Shown here one piece after another: positions 1 through 10,700 of a DNA stretch of 64,000 nt (positions are counted from its first letter, which is position 1; each line of letters starts with the position of its first letter). Source of the DNA: Echinarachnius parma (Eukaryota > Echinodermata > Echinoidea > Clypeasteroida > Echinarachniidae); NCBI GenBank assembly GCA_037951105.1, contig JBAMJV010001372.1, forward strand, positions 62,001 to 126,000, given 5' to 3'. A program made the translations under genes and the position numbers. The notes beneath the pieces were generated by a model. It saw only the letters and a list, made by a program, of their open reading frames with translations. It was not told where the DNA came from and did not search any database.

Positions 1-785
1 TTTGATATCAATCTACAATACCAAAACATATAAGATTGCGTTCTTGGTGTGGAGGGATGCCTGTAAAGTGTCTCTCCACGAAAATTACTTGGAGCTTCCT
101 CGTTTCTCTTCTACCCTGTTGTTTAGATTATGGTAAGAGAATAATAAAATAGGGTTATATTTTTTCAAATGCCCCTTTAGTATGACAATATCTATAATTC
201 AGCTCAAGAGCGTTAATGAACAGTCATGAACCTCATAAACGTCATACAGGAATTCGTTGTAAAAGCTGACACATATTTTCGCTTTTTAAACCAGGAAAGC
301 AGTGTTCTTTTTCAAATGAAACTTTCACACATCATTCGGACATTATCTTACAATGATTTTGGTACAGGATTGAAGTCTCAAATGTCATTTTTGGGTAATA
401 TCTGACACTTAACAGGTGCACCTTTAAGTCTGATATCTGATATTTACCATAGTGAAGTATGATTTTGTTTGCATGTGCTTGTATGAATGTTTTTTTGTCC
501 ATCCATCTATGCAGTTGCTTATAAACTGATTGTTATGGAAAACAGTGGATGCATTTTGAATAAAATGAGATGAGAATATCTTTGCAAAATTACTTTCTAT
601 CTTCTATATGTATTATGGTTATCTGTGTACAGTTTATGTATATATTTTGTATTATAAGTTAGATATGACAAACTTTGACAAAACGAATAAATGTTACAGG
701 GATAGTACAGTTTTGGTCAAACATATTTTTAGTACCAAAACCTTTAGTTATTAAAAAAATCAGTTATAGTTCAATGATGCTTTAA
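1..785. other. AT-rich non-coding stretch with one old repeat
   Basis: No coding exon is visible. Positions about 288-430 match two other places in the window (24294-24400 and 54468-54580), sharing the order 'AAACAGTGTTCTTTT', 'CTCACACAT' and 'GTCTCAAATGTCA'. This marks a degraded dispersed repeat. Nothing else is recognisable. Confidence 0.5.
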
Positions 786-1173
786 AGGGATCTAGTAACT
801 TTGTTGAGATGTGCAAAAACTGATGAATGGTTGATGCAATGTATACTGTTGTTATCTCATATGTCCTCAGGGTATTGTGTGAAAATTTCAGGTCAAATGG
901 ACAATGTATGGCCAAGTAATGAGCGAAAATGCAAAGTGATATTGGGTGATATTCACCAACTCACTGCATTCACTTTGTACAGGGATGAAAATCTCGCCCG
1001 GAGATTTTCTTATCTAAATACTTCAATCATACATATCTTTGTAATGAAAGGGAAATTTGAAAAACCGAAAGCTGTCCCATGATTTTATTGTTAATACGAA
1101 TACAACAAGGTATAAAGGAACCGCTAGAATTACAATTTTATTTTGAGGATTTGGACAATGTTACTAAGTCCCT
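786..1173 (+). mobile_element. TTAA-flanked MITE, family B
   Basis: A 388-bp element lies between TTAA at 782-785 and TTAA at 1174-1177. Its ends are AGGGATCTAGTAAC and the inverted GTTACTAAGTCCCT. A second full copy lies at 48408-48787. The 93-residue open frame inside is incidental. The TTAA duplication and AGG terminus resemble the Kolobok/T2 type of MITE. Confidence 0.85.
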
Positions 1174-1221
1174 TTAATGGTAGACAAAACATATAGAAGT
1201 TATAGGGCTGCTTTTATTTAA

Positions 1222-2302
1222 AGGGATAGTTTTGGTATATAGAGAGAAAAATTTTGGTCAAACTGAATTTTAGTAACCAAAACCTGCACAATTACATTAC
1301 AAACTAATAGTTATAACTCTACCATGCTCGAAAGGAATGAAAAATTACAAATGACTAAGTAAAAAGCCTGTTATCATTCAAAAAGAGCCGTTAAAACTCA
1401 AGTGGGTGCTCTCTGAAAACTTGATGGTTTCAACCATTCAAAATAAAATATTGTGCATGTGATTTTTTGTTGAAATAGTGATTAGATAGAGAGATAATCA
1501 ACAACTATTGAAAAAACCTCTTTTGTAAATTTTTGAAAAGACGAAGAATTTGTTTTAAAATGTTAATGGCTGGTTTAAGATTATTAAATAATTGTGGGAC
1601 CCCACAAATATTACAAATGGTTATGTTTATGGATATTTCAGTCATTTCTGAACCGATTTAGATCAAATAAAGTTTATTCTGTCATTAAAGGTACACTTGA
1701 GTATTGGTACTTCCCGAAATGCCCCTTGACACTAAATTGGTTGGTTTGAATTCCATTTGAAAGTTCCTTGAATAAAACATGTAAAATGAGAATCATTCCC
1801 TTTCAAATGCCCGCATAGTTGAACATTTTTATTTCAAGATATGTTATTCATAAGTCTACCGGCCGGGGGACATTTTGACTTTTTAGAAAAATACAAAAAA
1901 TGCTTATATAGACTACTTTGAAAACAATCTAAATAGGTTTTTAAAGAGTTGTTGATGATATCTCTATTGAATCATTATTTTTACAAAACATTAAATGCAC
2001 AGTATTGTATGAAAAAATGGCTAAAACTAATGAGTTTTTAGAGAGCGCCCTCTTGAGTTGTAACGGCTCTTTTTTAATGATAACATGGTTTTTACTTAGT
2101 CATTTGTAATTGTGTATACCTCTCGAGCATGGTGGAGTTATCTATTAGTTTGTAGCGTAATGATTCAGGTTTTGGTTACTAAAGTTAAGTTTGACCAATA
2201 CTCAACTATCCCTTTAAAATTGTATGCTCTTTCAAATTTGACACTCAGTTTTACATTATCTCGCACAAAATTTATTTTGTATACCAAAACTCAACTTTGC
2301 CT
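1222..2302 (+). mobile_element. TTAA-flanked MITE, family A, interrupted by a second one
   Basis: TTAA at 1218-1221 and at 2303-2306 flank a family A element with ends AGGGATAGTTTTGG and CAACTTTGCCT. Its own length is about 552 bp. It is split at 1685-1688 by another family A copy (1689-2213). The halves rejoin at 2218 in the order seen in the uninterrupted copy at 2761-3305. Confidence 0.85.
1689..2213 (-). mobile_element. Family A MITE nested in another copy
   Basis: A 525-bp element begins AGGTACACTTGAGTATTGG and ends CCAATACTCAACTATCCCT, between TTAA copies at 1685-1688 and 2214-2217. It is of a different subfamily from its host: its right part carries the block CCCCCGGCCGGTAGAC in inverse. 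Closest relatives are 41423-41888 and 46664-46847. Confidence 0.88.
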
Positions 2303-2306
2303 TTAA

Positions 2307-2590
2307 AAAGCAGCTGTTAACACAAGAGGGCGCCCTCCAGATGCCTCAGGTTTAACCAGTTAAAACAAAATCAAAATATGTGAATGTGCATGCTTGGTAA
2401 AAATAATTATTCAAGAGAGAGATTATCAAAAACAATTTAAAAACCATTTGAGTAAACTTTCAAAAATGTGTAAGATTCATAATATTGTCTAAAATGTTTG
2501 TATAAAAGTTGATCTTAGTTGACACTTAATTTTGTATCACCACAATTTTTTTTTTCTTGAAGCGCCTTGTATACTAAAACTGTACTACCC
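2307..2590 (+). mobile_element. Family A MITE fragment
   Basis: The internal family motif 'AAGAGGGCGC', the 'AGAGATTATCAA' block and the right-end motif AAAACTGTACTACCCCT are present. The left end is lost and the copy is diverged. Confidence 0.6.
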
Positions 2591-2760
2591 CTTTTTACAT
2601 TTAGTGAGCCTGCAAAGGAGAGAAACCTCTAAAAATAGATATATTTAACAATCAAATACAATTACTGTAATATTACGTTTTTAGTACACATGCAAGTTTA
2701 AATAGATAGATTGATTGATGAGTAATTATGTGAAATTGCATGTGTAAAAAACTGCATTAA

Positions 2761-3305
2761 AGGGATAGTTCGAGTATTGGTCAAACTTAATTTTAGTAAC
2801 CAAAACCGGCACCATTACAGTACAAAGTAATAGTTATAACTTCACCATGCTCGAAAAGTATACACAATTACAAACGACTAAGTAAAACCCTGTTATCATT
2901 CAAAAAGAGCTGTTACAACTCAAGAGGGCGCTATTTAAAACAAATCATTGGTTTTAGCCTTTTTTCATACAAAATTGTGCATTTAATCTTTGTTAAAATA
3001 ATGATTCAATAGAGATATCATATCAACGACTTTTTAAAAACCTGTTCTGATTTTTTCAAAGTAGTCTTCGAGCATTTTATGAAATTTGTCTAAAAAGTCT
3101 AAATATTGCCCGGTGATTGCCGGTGAAAAACATTTTGAATAAAAATATATTTATGGATATTTCAGCCCTTTCTGAACCGATTTTGATCAAATACAGTTTA
3201 TTCTTTCATTAAAATTGTATGTTTCTTTCGAATTTGACAGTCAGTTTTTCATTGTCTCACAACAAAATATCGGGGGGGCACTTCGGTCTACTCAATACTA
3301 ATTCA
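2761..3305 (+). mobile_element. Family A MITE, uninterrupted copy
   Basis: TTAA at 2757-2760 is followed by AGGGATAGTTCGAGTATTGG, and the full internal order is kept. The right end is decayed. At 3207-3217 it holds the sequence CATTAAAATTG, the empty form of the site into which another copy inserted at 1685. Confidence 0.8.
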
Positions 3306-3421
3306 TACATTTTCAAAAAATGATTGAGCATATTAATTACTGTGTCTGTTTTCCCGGTAGCCCCCCGCCCTGTGGTGAAGCCAGAATTTGTCCAATCAAG
3401 TAATAGAAACCATTATAGATG

Positions 3422-3452
<31 letters not shown>

Positions 3453-3500
3453 AAAAAATAATAATAATAATATATAAAATTAAATAAAATTAAAAATAAA
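3306..3500. repeat. Poly-C tract and AT-rich simple sequence
   Basis: A long uninterrupted C run (about 3422-3447) is followed by A-rich and TAA-repeat sequence. It is low complexity, and the run length may be unreliable in the assembly. Confidence 0.7.
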
Positions 3501-3504
3501 AAAT

Positions 3505-3900
3505 AGTCCGGATAGTCCGTGGGGCCGCCGAAACGCGTACGGTATCCGAACGGACCGAGATCTACGCGGTTCATAAATTGCCTAGCAACTGCACGCCGGG
3601 CGGACTACACTGGGTTCTTGCATGCTGCGCTACTTAATAGGCAGCGGATCTACTTCGTAGATCACCCGGAGCGGGACGGGCGAGAGCTCGGGCGGACCAT
3701 GCACCAGCTAGCTTTTCGCAAGCTATATAATATAGCGCGCATGCAAACTGATCGACGACTCGACTATGAAATACACGGCGCGGCGAGGATCAGGAAGAGC
3801 AAGAGTGAAGGCAAGACTGAATTGAGGGATAACAAGCAACCTTATTATCGATTTGGTGAGATAATGGCGAGAAGAATGAGGCGCATACATGCATGAGCTG
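3505..3900 (+). other. CpG-rich island with a 125-codon open frame
   Basis: Base composition jumps: many CG dinucleotides within about 370 bp, against AT-rich flanks. One frame is open from a GTG at 3519 to TGA at 3894. Its product is Arg-rich (residues near the end include YYRFGEIMARRMRRIHA) and I do not recognise it. An RFX X-box-like palindrome, ATTGCCTAGCAAC, lies at about 3574-3586. A good donor (TTGGTGAGT) lies at 3924-3932, 28 bases past the stop. This could be a promoter and 5' exon of a transcript, or GC-rich insertion sequence. I could not join it in phase to the ANKAR exon at 6080. No function is proposed. Confidence 0.35.
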
Positions 3901-6079
3901 ACGAGGTCTCATAAAATTGATTTAATTGGTGAGTAGTGCAGTGATGCAAGCACATTTCATTTGTTAAACTCTGTCTCTCACATCCATTGATTTTGTCAAC
4001 ACTTATCATTGTTGCCAATTCTGAAGAGGGTAGACTCATTCTTAAACACACTGTATAAACTGTAGATCTTACAAAGGTATAACAGTCTTAATGTGTAATG
4101 AACCGGTAACTGGGTAGCCACAAAGTAACTGCGTCTAATCACTATGCTACATTATAGCCAGGGGAAATTTTGCTATAGAATAGTCACTAGTTTAGCAGTC
4201 GCAAGCCAAAATACAAATTGAATACAAGCCAACGTGGTTGGGGACTATCTGTCTGTGTTGTGTTGTGGGACCGAGTGAGACTGAGTGAAAGCGGTTAATG
4301 ACAAAATAAAATAAGAGAAGTGTTGCATGTATTCATAATTTAGCATGGCTACATGAAATTAATCAGACTTGAGTTTTATTTTTAAATAATGTGTTGACAA
4401 TTTTGAACTCGTCTTTTATTTGATTTCCATGATCGAGCTGGCCCAAGGCCCGGCCAATTCTTGATCTCACAAAATTAACTTAAAAGTTTCAACATTTATT
4501 AGTTGGATTTTATGAGTGACTGAAGCAGAGTGACTATCACGGCACACCTTATGACCTTGGCTGTGATGTTTTAGAAGTGTGCAACTTCTTGACTTGGATA
4601 TTTTGGAATTACTTTTTCAGTGATATTATTATTAGACTATGGGTTAAAATAATATTAAAATGGTTCCATGTTCAACTTCATCGCGATACTGGCGATAATG
4701 GGCATGGTGTGCAATTTCTTGATGATTGACAGAACTTGTCTCTTAATTGTTGATCATGGATGTTATCATTTGAAATTGTAACTTCAAGATTGTAACTTGT
4801 TCAGCAATTTGTGAATTTTTCATTTTTTATAACTCGAGTAAAGTTGAACCATCAACATGTTTGCGTAAGTATTTTTTTTTGTGTGTTTTATTTTTTAGTC
4901 ATTTCTCTCTAATTTAAATGGTTACTGATAATTGTCTTTTATAGTCATAGATGTCATAGAAAATAATTCTTTGATTTTTATGACATTTTGTATCATGTGT
5001 AATTTATGAAAGAAGACATTTCAAATTTGAGGGAAATTACTTTTTTTGTCATTATTTTTTTAAAGTTAAAACCGTAAAAGTTTTAATCTTTCTTTTTTAC
5101 ACTGTGGTGTCCTTCAATTTTACTTTTAATTTCTCCAGTTTTCTCTTCGTATTTATGATCCACAGTTAATGTTGAAAACAAGTGAACAACTATTTGTATT
5201 AGACTTTATTATTCTAATTCATGTGTAAAATAAAGTGAGAACAAAATTAGAATTGAAATGGTGACAAAAAGTATCAAAGCTCATTGACTTTCATAATATC
5301 TCCAAGCCTCAAACTTTCAATGAGAAAGGTTGTCTCAATTTATTTTATGTTTTATTATGAGGAAGGAAAACATCTTCAAAATATTGAAAATGAACCCCTG
5401 CTCATTAAGGTCATTCACCTGTATCAATGTACAGCTGCTGAACATGATTTAACTTCTTATTTGAAAACATCATATTTTTATTTGTTTGATTTTTTTTTTA
5501 TATTATGCATTTTTATGCAAACATTTTAATTGCGCATCATGTTGATGAGGATAAAGGAAATAGGGATTTTGATTTCAAGATGATTCATGTTTCTCAGAAA
5601 ACTAATTAATTTGATATCAAAAGGAGTTCTTTGATAACTTGTTAAATTATAGACAGTGAAAATGTCAAAATTGTATTTTCGATTGTTTTTTTTTAAAGTC
5701 TACTTTTCAAACGTGCCAAATTTAGATTGACATAAACATAAAACATGTCAAATTACAGCCCTGGTTCTGTTTGACATATTGGTAGCTAACTTACCCTGAG
5801 ACCCAATGAATTTTCATTACTTGTTTTTCAAGTTTCTGTTTCCCTTAAAATCCATTTAAGTGATTAAATCTATGTCAGTTAATTCTCATCTCAACAAAAT
5901 TTCAAAGTTCAAGTTTTAATAATTATGCTAAATATTTCTTTGCATATATTCTGTTCTCCTGCCAATATGTTAATGGCTGTAAGTGTATTTTTAAAATTTA
6001 CCTGTAAATTATAAACAGCTTATAAATAATTTGCTGTAAGTTTAAAATAAAAAACTTTTATCTGATTTTTTTTCTGTAG
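3901..6079. other. AT-rich intron-like sequence
   Basis: No exon with splice sites, element boundary or tandem repeat was seen. It ends in a pyrimidine tract and the CTGTAG acceptor of the ANKAR exon at 6080. It is probably an ANKAR intron. Confidence 0.5.
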
Positions 6080-7713
6080 GTCAACAAGACAAGACACTGA
6101 GAAGGACGAGTTTGCCAAGGAGAGGGCCATCATGAACGACCTGGACGAGCATGGATGGAGCCACATCCATCACGCCGCTCACCACGGCTACATCAAGTCC
6201 ATCGAGAAGTTTGTGGGAGCCAGCGAGGACCAGCTGGAGTTTCCCACCAACGATGACAAGCTGATGACCCCGCTCCTGCTGGCCGTGGAGAGCGGGAAGC
6301 TGGACACCGTGGAATGCTTGGTGCGTCTGGGTGCCGACCTCCGCTACCAGAATACCCACAACCAAAGCGCGGTCGAGATTGCCGCGGTCAAGCAGCACAT
6401 CGAAATCCTGCACTACTTCATAAGGCTCAACCATAAGGATCTGCCAGTGTGGCCGAAGCTGATGAAATTCATGGGGTCAGATATAGATGAAGAGGCGGAG
6501 GCAGCGGGGAAGATGCTGGTAATCCTCACAAAACCTTCGGAGCAGGGGCTGAATCCAAACTGGGAGAACCTGGTGCAGAACAATGCCGTTCCCGTCCTGA
6601 TGAAAGTTGTCAAGTCGATGGTATCGGACAAGGCGAAACTGTACGCATTCACAATACTTCTGAACATCATCGATGCAAAGATTGTCAAGGAACAGGTTGT
6701 CAAGGCTGCAGGGATACCAACAGCTTTAAAGATAATGTCGTCAGTGGATCGTGAACTTGTGCATGCCTCATCCTGTGTCCTGTGCCATCTTGCGACGGTT
6801 CAGGAATACATCGACACCATTGTACAGAATGGCGCGGTACCAGCTCTCGTCAAACTCTGGCAGACGAATAACGACACAGACATTCTTGTGCAGGTGACGG
6901 AGACACTTGCTCAGATCGCCAATGCAAATCCAGAGTATCAGAAGTTGATTGGAAATGCATCGGGGGCTCTGACAGCTCTTGTGGGGTTGTTCGAGAACCG
7001 AACCTCCAAAGCACTTCTCCTGGCACTCACCAGAGCGGTGAGCAACGTCGTCAAGAAGGATGTGAACAATCAGGACATGTTTGTCGATGAAGGAGGTGCG
7101 TCGGCGTTGATCTCCCTGGCAAACATGAAGCACAATGACATCCAGCTGAGCGCAATCAGCGCCATCCACATGCTGGCGCAGGACAACTCCCACACGCAGA
7201 AGACCATCCTGGAGGAAGGCGGTGTCATTCCTCTGATGCAGCTCCTGAAGCGCAGCGGCTCTCCAACCGTCCACGTCTGCACGGCCAGCGCTCTGTGGGC
7301 GCTTGCGGGCGAGGACATCGAGGAGAGGCGATCGATGGCCAGCATGATTGGCGTCAACCTCCTCATCGACTTCCTGAATGCTCAGGTGGAGAACGACATC
7401 CTCCACTACATCGGGGCTGAAGGACTGGCGGTTCTAGCGCAGGGAGCACTCAACAAGCAAGACACCATTGCCAATGCCAACGGAGTACAACCCTTGGTCA
7501 GATTGCTCCGGTCGCCCAAGGAACACATAGTACTCAGCACAATCAGAGCCCTGCGACATCTATGCATCGGTATAGGGTTCATCCCGCACACTAAGAACCA
7601 GATTACCATCTTGGGTGCTCGAGGGATTCGCTACCTGGTGGCGCTGATGGTCCACTCCAGAAACGAGTTGGTCAGAGTCGAGTCGGCACTGTCGCTAGGA
7701 TATTGCAGTATTG
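6080..7713 (+). CDS. ANKAR: ANKAR exon a (ankyrin repeats and first armadillo repeats)
   Basis: The acceptor is TTTTTTTCTGTAG at 6067-6079 and the donor is TTG|GTGAGT at 7714. The frame is open from the first base, with 17 codons before the ATG at 6132. That ATG is therefore probably internal. One base is carried over into the next exon. Base composition is clearly richer in G and C than the flanks. Long open frames on the opposite strand here are shadows. Confidence 0.9.
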
Positions 7714-10700
7714 GTGAGTGTGCATGCACATTTTGTAGTACATTGCCCAATTTGTCTGACAATTTTGCTTTGTTCCAAATCATCGATAAGAATCAACAAG
7801 GATCTTTAAACTGGTCCTAGGATCAAAAGTTACTAAATAAAGCTTTTTCACCACACAATATAATGAGACAATAGATCTAGAGATCACATCATGCTTACAT
7901 TTTAAATGGTTAATCAACAATTCTGAAAGATTTTTAAAAACAGCTCCAAAGATACTTCATTGCACCAAATTTTATCTTGATATTCATGAGAGGAGCAAAA
8001 AATTGGAAAACAGATAAATATGTTGTCAAACCTTTTTGTTCTTTATTTCATGAACCGCAGGTAATACTGACGTGATGACGGACATAAGCGAGAACGTAGA
8101 CTTTGACTATATTCACATCCTGAGGCGCATGCATTCCAACGACAAGCTGGTCCAGTTGCTGGCTGGAAGCGCACTCGCGGCATTCGCCTACAACAACGTT
8201 CCGCAACAAAAGGAGATTGCCGAGTCGGGTGGCATCCGCTACAACTCCTTCGTCCCCTTCCTGGAGGCCAACGATGAATTCTTCCGCTGCAATGCTGCTT
8301 TTCAGGTAACTCGATTAAAAAAGTTATGATTTTATTCTAGAGGAAAACAGACATAGCATTGTTTGCCTCTTTGTGTTTTTCAAGTTAATACATACATTGT
8401 ATATAAACAATTTTCTAAGAAAATTGTATTTTATAGCCAATACTGTGTAACAGTTTTCTCAGGAATTTGTTCACTATTCCTCACATGTTTTATAATAGTA
8501 AAGTAGAACAGTCTCATGCCTAATTGTCACACTATCAATAACTCTTCTTTTGTTGAAGTTATGAATGGCCAGCCAAAAAGAAGTTTAAAATATTCCTAAA
8601 ATAATGTTTGTTTTCTTAATTTTGTTATTAATGCCAACATTTTTGCCACACATTTTTTTACTTGTGCAATTCATACACCCTATATTATCTACTATATAAA
8701 TGTATATTTTGCTTTAAATAAAAGGTAATTAATTTGTCAATGCCAGGTGGTAAGACTACCAGGTGGTGATTTTGGCTGGTATCATCCCAGACGAACACCA
8801 GACCACTATATCAGCCATAGGTATCAAGCTGCTGGTCGATCTACTACCTCTACCTCAGAATTTACTCATTTATCAGGAAATTTGTACCCCAAATTTATTG
8901 TTTATCAATAATTTCTTGGATTTTATTTTAATGCCAGGTGGTAGTTTTGGCCCGTATCATCCCGGACGAGGACCAAGCCACTACGTCAGCCATAGGTATC
9001 AAGCTGCTGGTCGATCTCCTGGAGCAATCCCAGAATTCCCAGATTCTCTCGCTTACTGCAGAGTGCATTGCAAGGCTAGCACACACACGAGCAGGTAACA
9101 TTGTATGCATGCATGTGTTTAGAACATTAAAGTCCCTCCTGTGCAGATTCGGTACATAAGGCGGCACCTATCTCTGATTTTGATTTGTTAGCCCTAGGCC
9201 ACTCGTCTACTATACATAGTGAAAGCTACAGAAGGGGGCTAGTCCTCTGGTATCTGTGTGTTTAACTTTCCCTTATCTATTCTATAAATGCCGAGTGCCT
9301 GGCTAGAAGGCAGAGGTACCATTTTAAAAGTCTTTGGTATATGACTCGGTCATGGTTTGAACCCATGACCTCCCGTTCATATTCATATTCATGTTCCCAA
9401 TGTTATAAGTACTGAAATGCTTGTAGTAAAATATTTGCAGGATTCAAACTTCAAGCTTTGTTTGAAATAACCGGAATCAGAAAATGTTATAGCAACAACA
9501 AAAAAGGGGTTGGTTACAAAACCTATAGATTACAACACAAGTATCAAGCCATCAAGGTCAATATTGATAAACTCCAGTGTCACAAACCAATGCATTATTG
9601 CTGTTTTTATTTCAGACCCTGGTTGACAATATTGCTAGGAGTTACTTCATTAACCATTTCCATCCTAAGGATTGTTTAATACCCATATAGGTTATACATT
9701 GTACAGTAGGTTATTGTATGCATTAATGGTTTAATACTGGTCAATATATAGGGCACTGATTAGTCTCAGTGATCCAGCATTTCTATAACAGGTGTAAATT
9801 ATTCATAATCAAAATTATATTTAATAATGAAAAGTCATTTGTTTAAGTATATGGCAGCCCTGATTGAAGACGGGTGTTTGTTTGTTTGTACGGTGCAAGG
9901 TCGTGTTTTTTCAAGGATGGTAAATATTGCAGGATAATTGGAGTTATATTCAGGAAAATAGTAATCTGTCTTTCTCTTCCTGATTTTGACAGAGATTGAT
10001 TGCATCAGAAAGAAAAGAAAAATATAATAATAATATACTCGATTGATATGGCGCCTAATGTGATTGATAATCATCTCTAAGCGCTTTACAATGATATTAT
10101 TACCCTAGTCATAGAATACAATGCAAACTAGCACATATGATGTGCACCATCTCCATTCCCTGGGGAGCATTCCTTCCAAGCGGCTCATGGGCATTGAGAA
10201 GATCCTTCACATAAAGGCTTTCACCTCCTACCCGGTCCCCATTTATACACCTGGGTAGAGAGCAGCAATTGTGGATAAATAAGATTGTTGCACTACTTCC
10301 CTTTTTCCCCATTTGTAAAAGAAATTCGGAAGTTAGTATCTGTCAATTGGCCTGAAAAAGAAGACGGCGATGATGCAGTTGTTGTAGTATTTGTTATTTT
10401 TTCATCCTCCATTAATTGCAAGTAAATTGTCATTGTATAGAGACATTTATGTTATTAATCCATTGAGAACATCAGGCTGATATTGGATGATAATGTGCAA
10501 AGACCAACTGTGCTTGTGTCTCCACTATGTTTTAAACTGTTGATTAAGTTTATATTACAGTCAAACCTGTCATAGTGGCCACCTGTCTATAGCAGCCAAC
10601 CTGCCTATAATGGCCACTAAATGTGTTCCTGAGGAAAGCAAAACAATGTTATGGAACCTGTCCATAGAGGTCGCCTGTCTACATTGGCCACTTTTTTTTG

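Noticed and set aside
801..1082. 93-codon frame
   Set aside because: It lies wholly within a MITE, and its second copy at 48408-48787 does not preserve the frame.
3519..3896. CpG-rich frame as a first ANKAR exon
   Set aside because: It stops before the nearest good donor, and a short alternative frame into that donor gives the wrong phase for the exon at 6080. Kept only as an unexplained island.
6768..7406. 212-codon minus-strand frame
   Set aside because: It is antisense to the ANKAR coding exon. The plus strand matches a known family and has correct splice sites; this frame matches nothing.
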